NCBI GenBank assembly: GCA_019456255.1
Contig: VRUG01000018.1
Coordinates: 1 to 61,819, forward strand
Reading direction: 5' to 3'
From: Planctomycetota bacterium
GTDB taxonomy: Bacteria > Planctomycetota > Phycisphaerae > Sedimentisphaerales > Anaerobacaceae
DNA length: 61,819 nucleotides
Part shown: positions 8,866-18,730 of the stretch, piece after piece
How positions within the stretch are numbered: position 1 is the first letter of the stretch
How the letters are laid out: each line of letters opens with the position of its first letter
The notes under the pieces: model-generated
Database searches by the model: none
Told to the model about the DNA's origin: nothing
The model's input: the letters and a program-made list of their open reading frames with translations, nothing else
Program-made: the position numbers and the translations under genes

Positions 8866-10494
8866 TTAAGTTCCGTTTGTGGAAGTAATATTTGCTGCCT
8901 GGAACGTTCCATCTGGTTGCATCTGCATTATACCGGTATCGCGATAGAAGTTTAATGTAGCGATGGTGTAATCGACCATAGTTTGTGTTACGATATTTTG
9001 AGCGTCGAATAAATCCCCCTGGGCATCGAGAACGTCGCGTGTGTTAGCTCTTGAGTATTGGAGCAGGAGCATGGTATTTTTGAACCTTTTCTGAGCAAGT
9101 TGGAGGATGTCGAGTTGTGTCTGATGTCTGTTTGCAGCTTCGGTGAAGTCACGATAAGCCTGTCTTAGTTCCAGGGTTACGATATCGACGGCCTGGTTGT
9201 ATTCACGTTTTTTTTGAGTTAGTGTTATTTGTGCTGTACGGTACATATTTCGTTCAGGGAGCCTGTCTAATGGTAGATCAAGTTGTACCCCGACGGAATA
9301 GATGTCTTCGAGTTGTTCGGGTCCTCTGCTTTTGAGGTCCTTTGAATTTATTTCAACATTAGCGACGAGATTGAGGTCAGCGCGTAGTGCGTCAGCGGCA
9401 ACAAGGACCTTTCTTTGGGCGTCGTTAATAGCATCGGAGCTATTTGCGATATCAAGTCTGTGTCTTATTGCGGTTGCTATTGCTTCATCTTCAGAGAAGT
9501 TTGGTTTATTTTTAGTGATTTCCTTTAGGGTTTCCAGTTCGTTGTAATCGAGAGTAAGTTCGGCAGCAGGGGAGAGAGAGAGTTGAATTTTGAATTCATC
9601 GAGAGATTGTTTGTATAGTTTTTGAGCCTGCAGGTAAGTGTCCCATGCTTTTAGTTTGTCCTGATTTGCCTGGTCAAGTTCGAATTGCGGGAGTCTCGCA
9701 GCGGCAGCTAGTTTTTCTGCGCGGTTATAAATATCAGTAAGTGTTTTGTAATTTAGCTGAGCATTAATCATGGCATCGAGGTTTTGTATGACTCGATAGT
9801 ATTGTGTGACGATAGAGACGACAAAAGTTTTTCGAAAACGATTGAAGATTCTGATTTGGTAGAGAGCGTCTCGTTCAGCCTGTGTAAGGTTTTCCTGTAC
9901 GATTTCGGGGCTACTTGCCCTCAGTAGTGGCTGAGTGATATTTGCACTAAAGAGGGTTCCGAAAGTGCCGTGTGCGTCACCGGCGAGTATTTGTACCCAT
10001 GCCAGAGCAATTCTGGTGCTGATTCTGGCACCGGTGGCAAGTAATTGATTGAATCCGTATCCGGCGGAGTTATCGGCTCGATAGTTTCCATCGACTTTAG
10101 TGTAATCTCGTGAACTTCCTCCAAAAATTTGTTTTTCGAATTGGTATCTGGCTAATGTTAAATCGAGGGTTTTTAAATAGAGCAGTTCTTTTTGTGATTG
10201 GTATAGTCGGCTATTTTCTGTAGCCAAAGTAATAGTTTGTTTTAGTGTTAGATAGTTTAAGTTTTGCAGTTGTTTTTCGATTTTAATATTGTTTTGCAGT
10301 GGTTCGGTGTCTGAAATTTTGTAATTAGTTTTGGCACCGATATCATCGGTCCATTTTTGTTCGATGATATTATAGACCTGTTCGTCGGCTTCGGCTTTAT
10401 AATTATGCTTTGTGCATCCGGAGAGGCAGCATGCGGCAGCAAGAGTGCACAATAGTATAAAGTGTAATTTTTTTTTAAAAAGTTTATAAATCAT
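8866..10494 (-). CDS. TolC-family outer-membrane efflux lipoprotein
   Basis: 542 residues. The N-terminus is a lipoprotein signal with lipobox LSGC, acylated Cys at residue 27. The body contains two long alpha-helical repeat halves typical of OEP/TolC proteins, for example LTLARYQFEKQI and VTLELRQAYRDFTEAANR, separated by beta-strand segments. Family role: trimeric outer-membrane channel that docks to a periplasmic adaptor. The adaptor gene lies directly upstream with a 62-base gap. No ABC, RND or MFS inner-membrane pump is present in the operon; the membrane protein there is DUF4956. Confidence 0.9.
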   Translation of the reverse strand: MIYKLFKKKLHFILLCTLAAACCLSGCTKHNYKAEADEQVYNIIEQKWTDDIGAKTNYKISDTEPLQNNIKIEKQLQNLNYLTLKQTITLATENSRLYQSQKELLYLKTLDLTLARYQFEKQIFGGSSRDYTKVDGNYRADNSAGYGFNQLLATGARISTRIALAWVQILAGDAHGTFGTLFSANITQPLLRASSPEIVQENLTQAERDALYQIRIFNRFRKTFVVSIVTQYYRVIQNLDAMINAQLNYKTLTDIYNRAEKLAAAARLPQFELDQANQDKLKAWDTYLQAQKLYKQSLDEFKIQLSLSPAAELTLDYNELETLKEITKNKPNFSEDEAIATAIRHRLDIANSSDAINDAQRKVLVAADALRADLNLVANVEINSKDLKSRGPEQLEDIYSVGVQLDLPLDRLPERNMYRTAQITLTQKKREYNQAVDIVTLELRQAYRDFTEAANRHQTQLDILQLAQKRFKNTMLLLQYSRANTRDVLDAQGDLFDAQNIVTQTMVDYTIATLNFYRDTGIMQMQPDGTFQAANITSTNGT

Positions 10495-10556
10495 AAACTA
10501 TTATCCCTGTTCGCATTTTTTATTTTTGCAGAGTCATTTTCAAAACGGGATGTTAG

Positions 10557-11708
10557 TTACAATCCTTTGATCCCAACGATTTCACCCGGAATAAGTTTCA
10601 GTCCGTTTGGAATTTTAATAAGTATAGGCCGCCCCCATTGCGGTACGTTTGGATTGCGCCACAGACGTTCAGGCATAAGTTCTACGTTTGGTCCGAGGTG
10701 CGTGACTCTTGAATTTGCGATTTGGGCGGGATAATTATTTTTTATCAGCTGCACCTTCATTTTTATTTTAATAGTTGAAGCTTGTTGTTCAGAGGCGTAT
10801 GCAACGATTTCGTCAGATTTAGATTCAGCAATAGTGATAATAGGCACTCCTGCGAGTACGGCATCTCCGGTTCCGTAATGTATTTGGCTTACAATACCGT
10901 CGAGAGTTGCTGTAAGTGTCATTGGTACAGGTTTAATAAGTAGTTCTTCAATACGTTGCTCCTGTACTTTTACAGCTTTTCGTATGATGTCAAGTGCGCT
11001 GTCTACCGAAGGATTGAAAGGCAGGCGTTGGACAAATTCGATTTGTCTTTTGTTTGCCTGGCTTAGATTTTCATTTGCCTGTGCAAGCAGGTTTTCATTT
11101 TCCTGGATAATCTTTGCAGTAGTGTCATACAGGATTTGTATTTTTTGCAGTTCGTAAGGCGCAATGGCCTCTTCTTCGAGTAGTTTTTTGGTAATTTTGA
11201 TTTCTACAGCAATGTTTTCGAGGTTTATTCTGTCTGTTTCTATTTGTGTTTTTAATTGGAGTATTTCGAGTTTTGCACTTTCGATATCGATAGCGAATCT
11301 TCTTCGTGCAGCGATTCTGTCAGATTTTGCGCTTTCGGCATCTGAGATTAGTCTTTCCTGTGTTGGTACCATTTCAGCCATAAGTCTTTGAATTTCCGCT
11401 GAGGCGGTTTTTAGTTGTGCATGTCTTAATGCTTTTGTGTTTTCATCTTCGAGCATGGTATCTATTATGGCTATTTCGTCCCCGAAGTTAACTTTTTGGT
11501 ATAGCTCGACGGAAACTCTTGTTAATCTTCCTGTTTTTGCAGCAGCAATCTGTCTGATATTTTCCTGAGCGATTCCCACCATCTGGAATTTTTGAGTTCT
11601 TTGATGGAACAATGCTACGGTACACGCAACGGCTCCCATCCAGATAATGACCGGAATGACGTGCATTCTTATAAAGCCGGAACGATTTTTAGATCTTTTT
11701 GTTCTCAT
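10557..11708 (-). CDS. HlyD/membrane-fusion-type periplasmic adaptor
   Basis: 383 residues. A single N-terminal transmembrane helix (about 14-32), a first lipoyl half (GRLTRVSVELYQKVNFGDEI), a long coiled coil from about 80 to 250, the second lipoyl half (LTATLDGIVSQIHYGTGDAV) and a beta-barrel region to the C-terminus. Such adaptors connect an inner-membrane transporter to a TolC channel. Seven bases separate it from the DUF4956 gene, so it was probably selected to work with the polymerase and membrane protein encoded just before it. Confidence 0.9.
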   Translation of the reverse strand: MRTKRSKNRSGFIRMHVIPVIIWMGAVACTVALFHQRTQKFQMVGIAQENIRQIAAAKTGRLTRVSVELYQKVNFGDEIAIIDTMLEDENTKALRHAQLKTASAEIQRLMAEMVPTQERLISDAESAKSDRIAARRRFAIDIESAKLEILQLKTQIETDRINLENIAVEIKITKKLLEEEAIAPYELQKIQILYDTTAKIIQENENLLAQANENLSQANKRQIEFVQRLPFNPSVDSALDIIRKAVKVQEQRIEELLIKPVPMTLTATLDGIVSQIHYGTGDAVLAGVPIITIAESKSDEIVAYASEQQASTIKIKMKVQLIKNNYPAQIANSRVTHLGPNVELMPERLWRNPNVPQWGRPILIKIPNGLKLIPGEIVGIKGL

Positions 11709-11715
11709 ATATTTT

Positions 11716-12414
11716 TTAGACTTCCAGGAGTTGCTCCTGCATAGTTAGGCTAAGATTTTCGATACCTTCCACTTTTTCGAGTTCGATTAGCATAAGCTCA
11801 TTTTTCTTCGCATTTTTAATCATGATTTGATAAGCGTATTCAACTTCGGGATTTCCGTATCCGCTGTCCTGTGCGGAAATAAGAGTGAACGAGCCGCAGA
11901 ATTTTTTTAGTATTGCAGCGATTGGATGATTTGGGCCTATATGTGATGGAAGAGTAAATCTTAGGAACCCGTTATGTGGCAGATGCGTACCGAATCCTGT
12001 TAGGTGGAGATATATAATAATGGCACATAGTAAAGTGGTTCCGAATATAGCGACGGAATAGTTTTTCGAGCCAGCGGCCATTCCAATAACCAGCGAACAA
12101 AAGATAAAGACGATGTCTCGTGTGTCTTTGACTACGTTTCTGAACCTGATGATAGCGAGTGCTCCCATGAGTCCAAAAGCGGTAATGATATTATTTCCGA
12201 TAACCGCCATGATGATAGCGACAACGACAGTGATAAGAATAAGTGACTGTACAAAAGATTTTGAATAAGAGAGTCCGCTATGTGTGAAGTAATAGACCCA
12301 TGCGAGTACCTGTCCGAGTACGAAAGCCAAGATTAAAGACAGAACGATATCGAGCGGAGTAAAGATACTCGACGAGGTAGAAATACCGTCTACGATTTCC
12401 CAAATTTCATTCAT
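11716..12414 (-). CDS. DUF4956 family membrane protein
   Basis: 232 residues. Three or four transmembrane helices occupy about residues 20-140 (LSLILAFVLGQVLAW, LILITVVVAIIMAVIG, VFIFCSLVIGMAAG). A conserved-looking cytoplasmic loop between them reads GALAIIRFRNVVKDTRD. The C-terminal ~80 residues form a soluble alpha/beta region. The function of this family is unknown. It lies six bases after the VTC-type polymerase gene. I recall the same pairing near CotH genes in other phyla, so a role as membrane partner or conduit of the polymerase is a reasonable inference. Confidence 0.82.
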   Translation of the reverse strand: MNEIWEIVDGISTSSSIFTPLDIVLSLILAFVLGQVLAWVYYFTHSGLSYSKSFVQSLILITVVVAIIMAVIGNNIITAFGLMGALAIIRFRNVVKDTRDIVFIFCSLVIGMAAGSKNYSVAIFGTTLLCAIIIYLHLTGFGTHLPHNGFLRFTLPSHIGPNHPIAAILKKFCGSFTLISAQDSGYGNPEVEYAYQIMIKNAKKNELMLIELEKVEGIENLSLTMQEQLLEV

Positions 12415-12420
12415 AATTTT

Positions 12421-13293
12421 TTACGTTAAATATTGCATTGGAATTACCGGAGCAGTAAAACCGAGTGCATGCGCGTTTTGCAGAGAGGTCGCATATTTCG
12501 ACATAGAGCGGCGTCTTAGGTCAAAACATTCAACCATTCTGTTAATCCACGCTGGATAACGCCCAGTGAATTTAATTTCAAGTATAACTCCCTTTAATGA
12601 ATGCCGCTGCCAATTTCGTCCGTTAAGTGACAGGTCGTTTGAGTTTTGTATATTGTAACAAAGGTCGGTATCAAAAGTTATTCTTACTCTGTTTTCGGAA
12701 TCGTTTTCGTATGCTTGTCTCATGTATCTGATTCTGACAACAGGCCCAGCGTTTATGCTGTGCATGTAGAGTTGAAATTGTCTTAAGATGTCCTCGTCAG
12801 TTTTGTTTTGCGGATTTATGTTTCTTCCGCTAAGTAAACGGTCGATATCGACGTGTCTGATTTTCGCTCTGCTTTTTAGAATGATAGTGTTTATTCTTCG
12901 TTTAATTTCGAGGAAACGCGGATAGTCATGGTCGTCGCTATAACTTCTGATTCTTAGTTTAAATCGGTTTTTATGTCCCTCGAGGCTTTCCCTGCAAAGT
13001 TTTAAATTTGCCGAATCGAGGTATAAGCTTACGATTGGATAGATATGGTTTGGCTGAAGTTTGCAGTATCTGTCGTAATGTACGTAGGGCTGAATGAACT
13101 TTGTAATAGCAGCGGTCTTTGATTCAGTAATGACATACTTCATTTCATGGCGGCACTTAAGTGTGTTGTCGACCATTGAGGGATTGATTTTCTGTTGGCG
13201 CGGAGCATTTTTTCGCTTTGTAGAGTTTTTCAACGGAGTGTTTTCCGTTTTATTTTCATTACTATTTTTTAGCGAGTTTTTGGTCATCACCAT
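12421..13293 (-). CDS. VTC-domain polyphosphate polymerase
   Basis: 290 residues: a ~45-residue Lys/Asn-rich N-terminal tail, then a complete VTC (CYTH-like tunnel) domain. By eye, the residues that bind substrate in yeast Vtc4 have counterparts: Lys52 (EMKY), Arg114 and Arg116 (RIRSY), Lys131 (EIKRR), Lys140, Arg192 (RYMRQAY), Arg204 (RITFDTD), Glu239 (LEIKF) and Lys266 (SKY). Family reaction: transfer of ATP gamma-phosphate onto a growing polyphosphate chain. No SPX domain or membrane helix is present, so it is likely cytosolic and docked to DUF4956. It opens the operon that runs down to 7736 and is preceded by a candidate promoter at 13437-13466. Confidence 0.88.
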   Translation of the reverse strand: MVMTKNSLKNSNENKTENTPLKNSTKRKNAPRQQKINPSMVDNTLKCRHEMKYVITESKTAAITKFIQPYVHYDRYCKLQPNHIYPIVSLYLDSANLKLCRESLEGHKNRFKLRIRSYSDDHDYPRFLEIKRRINTIILKSRAKIRHVDIDRLLSGRNINPQNKTDEDILRQFQLYMHSINAGPVVRIRYMRQAYENDSENRVRITFDTDLCYNIQNSNDLSLNGRNWQRHSLKGVILEIKFTGRYPAWINRMVECFDLRRRSMSKYATSLQNAHALGFTAPVIPMQYLT

Positions 13294-13342
13294 CTCACTC
13301 TTTCCAATTTAAGTTTAGAAAACTAAACCACATACATACAAC

Positions 13343-13415
13343 GGCACCGAGAGTTGAGAGTCTGTTTTCCATTTTAACCCCTCGGATGCCAAGACCCTCC
13401 AGAACCCTCCGGTTC
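13343..13415 (-). promoter_or_regulatory. Structured 5' leader of the polyphosphate polymerase operon
   Basis: On the minus strand, between the candidate promoter and the start codon, GGCATCCGAG (13390-13381) pairs with CTCGGTGCC (13351-13343) with one bulged base, closing a loop of about 29 bases. Just upstream, GAACC/GGTTC (13415-13411 with 13406-13402) forms a smaller hairpin with a CTCC-type loop. No known riboswitch consensus was recognised. The leader is about 137 bases, long enough for regulation. Confidence 0.4.
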
Positions 13416-13436
13416 CGACTTCTATAATTATCACCT

Positions 13437-13466
13437 ATTGTACCAAAGAAACCCCTGCTCAGTCAA
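13437..13466 (-). promoter_or_regulatory. Candidate sigma70-type promoter for the polyphosphate polymerase operon
   Basis: Read on the minus strand: TTGACT (13466-13461), an 18-base spacer, TACAAT (13442-13437). Both boxes match the consensus at 5 of 6 positions. It lies in the 287-base gap after the CotH operon and indicates separate transcription of the two operons. Confidence 0.6.
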
Positions 13467-13580
13467 GGTATTTCTGGCCTGAAAAGGGCATTTGTGCTCA
13501 CTTTTGGTTATAGGACCAAGTTTTGTAAGTTTTTGTTTCACAAGTAGTTATCGTATTTAACAGTTCCTGATTATGTGGCA

Positions 13581-16500
13581 TTATGGGTTAAGAGCTCCCG
13601 GCGAAGGTGTTGCCTGCTTCCAATTATCTACATCATTGCCGTAATTAGAGCTTATTTTTCGAGTTAAAGAGTAATTTCCGTTTGCATCTGGTCCTGTGGG
13701 CCAAGGTGCTTTGTTGTCATAATTTACTCTGTCGATTCTTATGTATTGCCTCTGTCCCATCCCGTCGATGTCGCCTGGCATAGCGAGTTCGAGTTTTTCA
13801 CCTTTGTTGTTAAGCTTGTTTGTGTATGGTCCAAGTACCTGAACGCCTGGCGGCATGGCGCCGTATTTTGCGGTGAAGGCAGTTGGGTCCTTTGCGACCA
13901 TGAGGTAACTGTTCGCGGGGATTGTAGTAGCCGGCGGGAAGGTGTAGTCGATACCATTTGTGAACTTCCATGATTCGAATGTCACCGCGTCATACAAAGT
14001 GACAGGTGCGCCGGTAGTGTTATAAAGTTCGATATACTCTTCGTCCTGGTCGCCGGAGATTGGGTTGTACATTATTTCGTTTATGACGACCGGGTCGACG
14101 AGTGGATAGGCATTTGCGAAGCCGGCGGTATTTGAACTCATAGCGACGAAGTTGTGGGAGCCGTCAGATTTTTGGTGTCTACCGAAAGCGATGTCAGCAT
14201 CGGAGGCGCCGAAATCTTCTTTTTTACGGAAGCCAGTAAGAGTCCCGCCATCAGCAGAGGATAAACATACCTCCTCTCCGTTTTCACTTAGTCCGAACTC
14301 ACTAAAATGAGTGTTCTGATAGAAGACGATATATCCATTAGCTGGTATTGTGGTTCCTGGTGCAATTTCGTGTTTTTGCAAGTTGCTGTCATTGTCACTT
14401 AGGAACCAACCGCTAATATCGATTATTGAGCTTGTGGTATTTTCCAATTCAATCCAGTCGAAAGCTATGATGTCAGCGTGTGCGAGTACTTCGCTGACAA
14501 CGATGTCGCCTGGATTTGGAATGATGCCATCATCGCCGGTGTCAGGTGAGCCGCCGTTATATGCACTTGCCCGCCAAGAGTTTTTTTCGTCCCATGAATT
14601 AACATCTGGATTGCATGGGTCTATGATAGTAAGTGAGAAACCGTCACCGTCTGTGATGTCACGCCATCCGTCTTTGTAATCGAAGTCGAGTATTTCTGTG
14701 TCGACAGCGTCGTCGAGGTCAATTTCTTCACCGCCATTACTTAGCGAGCCTGAATACTGTCCTGCGATGTTGTATCCTGCGCCGTACTGAGCTTCGAAAG
14801 CAGTTTGGTCCTTTACGACGAGTACGTAATCACCAGCGGCGAGTGACATATCGGGGAAGGTGAAGTAAACGCCGTTAGTGAATTTTACGAGATTTAGATT
14901 TAGAGATGAAGAACCGATATTTTTTAGTTCGATGTATTCTTCGTTGGGGTCGTTGGTATCCTGAGGATGATACATTAATTCGGTGATGCGAAGATTTTCA
15001 GCGACCGGCCCGATAGCAAAAACAGTCTCGTTCAAAGCACTCCATTCACTGCCATCAAGTACACGGGCTTTAACTTGAGTACTCTTGTTTAATGTGACTG
15101 GGCCTGTATATTCGATGGCGGTGGGGGATATTCCTGTGGAACTTACTTCAGTTGCTTCAAGTTTAGCTGAGATTAGGAAGTCCGAACTTCCGGTGTTATC
15201 GTTTAGGCCGTGAATAGCCAGCACGTTGTTGCCGCTATTTAAAAGACCGATGTGACTTGTGATATCGAAGTCTTCGAAGATGATAGCAGCGGCATCGTCA
15301 TTCAGGGCGTTAGCTTCAGAGCTCCATAGCGGCTCGGTATTGGTGTCGAAGTTTACCCGCAAGATTTCACTACCATTGAGGTACACGATGAAACCATCAT
15401 CGTAACGCATTTTCAAAGTCAGGTCCTGAAAGCTTGTTCCGGTAAGTGTAAATGGAATTCTGATGTAGCAAGTAGGGTTAGTGCCGGACATTTGCGAGCC
15501 GACATCGATATTGAAATAGCTTTCATATCCTGAGGAGTCTTCGTATCCGACTCCGCCTGTTCCGGAGGTCCATGTGGAATCGTTAAAATCAGTAGCTGTC
15601 CATGCAGCCCCTGCAGGGGAGAGATATTGGCCATCGATGACGTCTCGTGAGATGGAAGGTCCTTGCCATGCAACGGCGAGGTTGTCACCACCTCCATCTT
15701 CTTTTTGTATAGCTTCGATATAATATCGCAGGCCAGTTGTTAGAGATATGGAACTTGATTGTTGCGACCCATCTTTATCCCATTCTCTTGGAGATGTCCA
15801 TGAATCCACAGATGCTATTAGAGATTTATTAGATGGGTCATCATTTGAGCTTAACCATAATTCGCTGTTATCGTCGCTTGCAATCCAGAAGGTGTAGCTG
15901 CCGGTTGTTGGTGGGTGAACAAAGCCGTGGATACGAGTTCCATAGTCATCATCGAAGTCAGTCGGCGCTTCGAAAGTGTTAATATGATTTATAAATGTTG
16001 GATTGTCGGGATAGTTGCCGTTTGAAGTCAGGTCAGATACCGAAGTTCCTGTAATAGAATCCCAATACTCGCGAAGTATCGAAGATGTAGAGCCGATGAC
16101 GGTTGCTGTTGGTACCAGGACTTTCTTTTGTGCATTTTCTGTGATCAAGGTTACAGTTTGTGACGAGGCAGACGAGATAAGGGGGTCGTTTCCGTCGAGA
16201 GTGTAGTAGATGGTTCCCGAGCCGTTAGGATTAGTCATTGTCAGATTGAATCCCGGTGAGACATGACCGCCGTGCTGATTATATACAGGGGGGTCGATAG
16301 TTGGATACCAACCTTGGCCTCTTAGTTGAGCAGTGACGACGGAAGTTCTTGTTGGGAAGAAATTATTTATGACACCATTTATAGCCGGGAGCCAATCATC
16401 ATCTTTTGTTCTTGGTGTTGCGGCTTTTGCATCACCCCATCTTGCGGATTCAGCGATGATGGCCATGTCTATCTGGTTCTTGCGTTTGTTAAAGAGAGCT

Positions 16501-18686
16501 TCTGCCTGAGTTTGTTGTGCTATACCATCATTGAAGAAATGCTTATGCACACGGTCTGCAAATCGCATTCGATATTCGCTATTAGCTGTGAGTTGCTGAT
16601 GGAGCCATTGAGGATTGAAGAAATTTGCTGATGACCCACCAACGGAATAAGGTCCGGTTCTGTCAATGCTCTGGGTAAAATTGCCGTCATGTGCGAGTAG
16701 AGTATGTTCGCCATCATGCCTGAAGAACTTCCATCCGTCGGGGTTGTTGCGATTATAGACGGCGTAGAAATTATTAAGATAATCATTACTGCCGAACCAT
16801 GATATAGGTCCGTCGAAGTCACCTGAATAATAAGTGCATATCATGTAGTCGATAACGTTGTCGACATCGAGATATTTTGGATAGGCGGGATTTTCTGTGC
16901 CATCGGTATTGAGACCTTGCGCCTGGTAGTATGCGGCGTTGGAGCTGAATCCGGCGTTGGCTAATGCCCAGAAATTATTATAGGCAGTGGTGTTACCATC
17001 TGTTGGGTCGAGGCTTGACCATGCGGCTTTGAGGACATCGTAATCGTCACTGTCGCCTCCGAAATATGTTTCGGCGTATCGTGCTTCGGAGCGTTCCTGC
17101 GTCTGGAAGATTCCCCAGTATTGTCCATTAAGATAGAGGTGATAGTAACGGCTTCGGGTGTAGGGTTGTCCCATTATTCCCTGCATGTCACGGCCGAATA
17201 CATCTTTGACCAAAGTGTTGTTGTAGCCTTCCCAATCTTTAAAACTCCATGAGTAATTCTGTGAGGTTCTCAGGTCGACTTTCTCAAATTCATCAGCACC
17301 TTCATTGCCGAAGAGCGGGAAGTATAATTTTGAGTCACCGTATTCGCTCCTGAAGAATAAACGGAACGCATGCTTTGGATTGCTTTTGTGTCTGCTCCAC
17401 CCGCCTCTAATACGCAGTCCCGCATTGATATGGAACCCTTTGCTGCCATCGGGGTTTATCAGTTCTACGGAAGTTGGTCTTTCCCATGCAACACCATCCT
17501 GTTGGGGGTTTACATAAATTCCGGTCGATGAGTCGAACAAGTAGTCGAGGTCGGTCACTAATGAAATAGATGGTATTGCGAGCAGGGCGTCATCGACGAG
17601 TCCTGTATAACGCGGGTCAGTTAGTACATCGGGATCCATTCCGTAATCCATATGCAGGTCGTCGAGTCCTCCCGGCGGGGTAGCAGTTGGCCAACCCGGT
17701 CCTGGTGCGGTTGCAGATTGTGTCAGGACATCGGCGAGGAAGATGTATGTATGTGTGTCAATGTTGGTTGTCATCCATCCGGGTTTGAAGGCGCGAACTC
17801 TTAGTGTTGTGGTGCTTGAGATTGCAAGGGGGGTGGTGTATAAAGTGTCGGATTTGGTTGGTTCCTCGCCGTTAAGTGTGTAGTATATTGAGGCTCCGTC
17901 GGTGTCGGTGTGTATGCCGACATTGATGGGTGAAGTGTAGAAGCCTCTATCTTTGCTGAATTTGGTGTCTTCGACTACGCCGAGGTATGCATTATTATTG
18001 CTCTGCTCGGGTGAGGGTACCGCGAAGAATCTCAATTCGGTACTGGCATCAGGATACCTGCCATAGGAGATGTCGGTGTATTGCTGTCCAAAAGTCATGG
18101 TGTCGATAGAAGTTATGCCATCGGTGTCGAAGAGGCCCAGCTCTGTGTCGTTGTCCTTACTTATTTTGAAAGTGGCGTGCAAAGTTCCTTCGCCGGGTTC
18201 GTCGTCGGTCCAGATAAGTAAAAAGTCATTCGGGTCGATGGTAGTAGCGGCAGGATCTCCTGTCGGGACCATCCATTTGGTTGGATTTGACAGGTTGTCG
18301 GTGAGGTACATTCCGCCGATATCAATGGGGGTGTCACTATAGTTGTATATCTCGACCCAGTCATCGTTGTCACCAGCACCGTCTTGATTGACGGAGGTGT
18401 TGCTTGCGAGGAATTCATTTATTGCAAGCTGAATCCCGGTTTTTGCCCAGTTTTTTGTTAGCATTGAGTAGTCAGTTAGGTTTACTCCTGCTATGCCATC
18501 AAAGTCGGCACATGATGGGCCTGAACAGCTTGAGTCGAGCCATTGCGCACCAAAAAGCTGTACGTCGAGAAAGTTGATGGTGCAATCGGAGTTTAAATCT
18601 CCTATGGGGCAGATAGCGTTTGTCTGGACGGTGAAAGAGAGTAGTAATAATATTGTCAGGGCTAAAAATATGATTTTAAATTGCAT
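13581..18686 (-). CDS. Very large secreted CotH-kinase protein with dockerin, PA14 and lamin-tail domains
   Basis: About 1701 residues. Order: signal peptide (to about 25), Cys-containing dockerin-like pair (CPIGDLNSDC, then DFDGIAGVNLTDY), lamin-tail domain, chitobiase C-terminal-like module (YYTLNGEEPT), CotH kinase domain (about 350-780, with RIRGGWSRHK and FFRHDGEHTLLAHD near residue 655), a second YYTLDGNDP module, a PA14-like domain (about 870-1020, GFVHPPTTGSYTFWIASDD), a jelly-roll region, then three lamin-tail domains to the C-terminus. CotH proteins are atypical secreted or coat-associated kinases; the substrate here is unknown. The ATG at 18686 is chosen over a TTG one codon upstream because GGAGG lies six bases before it. 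Third gene of the CotH operon. Confidence 0.88.
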   Translation of the reverse strand: MQFKIIFLALTILLLLSFTVQTNAICPIGDLNSDCTINFLDVQLFGAQWLDSSCSGPSCADFDGIAGVNLTDYSMLTKNWAKTGIQLAINEFLASNTSVNQDGAGDNDDWVEIYNYSDTPIDIGGMYLTDNLSNPTKWMVPTGDPAATTIDPNDFLLIWTDDEPGEGTLHATFKISKDNDTELGLFDTDGITSIDTMTFGQQYTDISYGRYPDASTELRFFAVPSPEQSNNNAYLGVVEDTKFSKDRGFYTSPINVGIHTDTDGASIYYTLNGEEPTKSDTLYTTPLAISSTTTLRVRAFKPGWMTTNIDTHTYIFLADVLTQSATAPGPGWPTATPPGGLDDLHMDYGMDPDVLTDPRYTGLVDDALLAIPSISLVTDLDYLFDSSTGIYVNPQQDGVAWERPTSVELINPDGSKGFHINAGLRIRGGWSRHKSNPKHAFRLFFRSEYGDSKLYFPLFGNEGADEFEKVDLRTSQNYSWSFKDWEGYNNTLVKDVFGRDMQGIMGQPYTRSRYYHLYLNGQYWGIFQTQERSEARYAETYFGGDSDDYDVLKAAWSSLDPTDGNTTAYNNFWALANAGFSSNAAYYQAQGLNTDGTENPAYPKYLDVDNVIDYMICTYYSGDFDGPISWFGSNDYLNNFYAVYNRNNPDGWKFFRHDGEHTLLAHDGNFTQSIDRTGPYSVGGSSANFFNPQWLHQQLTANSEYRMRFADRVHKHFFNDGIAQQTQAEALFNKRKNQIDMAIIAESARWGDAKAATPRTKDDDWLPAINGVINNFFPTRTSVVTAQLRGQGWYPTIDPPVYNQHGGHVSPGFNLTMTNPNGSGTIYYTLDGNDPLISSASSQTVTLITENAQKKVLVPTATVIGSTSSILREYWDSITGTSVSDLTSNGNYPDNPTFINHINTFEAPTDFDDDYGTRIHGFVHPPTTGSYTFWIASDDNSELWLSSNDDPSNKSLIASVDSWTSPREWDKDGSQQSSSISLTTGLRYYIEAIQKEDGGGDNLAVAWQGPSISRDVIDGQYLSPAGAAWTATDFNDSTWTSGTGGVGYEDSSGYESYFNIDVGSQMSGTNPTCYIRIPFTLTGTSFQDLTLKMRYDDGFIVYLNGSEILRVNFDTNTEPLWSSEANALNDDAAAIIFEDFDITSHIGLLNSGNNVLAIHGLNDNTGSSDFLISAKLEATEVSSTGISPTAIEYTGPVTLNKSTQVKARVLDGSEWSALNETVFAIGPVAENLRITELMYHPQDTNDPNEEYIELKNIGSSSLNLNLVKFTNGVYFTFPDMSLAAGDYVLVVKDQTAFEAQYGAGYNIAGQYSGSLSNGGEEIDLDDAVDTEILDFDYKDGWRDITDGDGFSLTIIDPCNPDVNSWDEKNSWRASAYNGGSPDTGDDGIIPNPGDIVVSEVLAHADIIAFDWIELENTTSSIIDISGWFLSDNDSNLQKHEIAPGTTIPANGYIVFYQNTHFSEFGLSENGEEVCLSSADGGTLTGFRKKEDFGASDADIAFGRHQKSDGSHNFVAMSSNTAGFANAYPLVDPVVINEIMYNPISGDQDEEYIELYNTTGAPVTLYDAVTFESWKFTNGIDYTFPPATTIPANSYLMVAKDPTAFTAKYGAMPPGVQVLGPYTNKLNNKGEKLELAMPGDIDGMGQRQYIRIDRVNYDNKAPWPTGPDANGNYSLTRKISSNYGNDVDNWKQATPSPGALNP

Positions 18687-18730
18687 CAATGTCCTCCATA
18701 GGTAAAGTATTTCCTGTGTTTTTGATTGAG

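Noticed and set aside
13294..13466. Known riboswitch such as a c-di-GMP type
   Set aside because: The helices do not show the conserved core of any class I could recall, so it is reported only as an unassigned structured leader.
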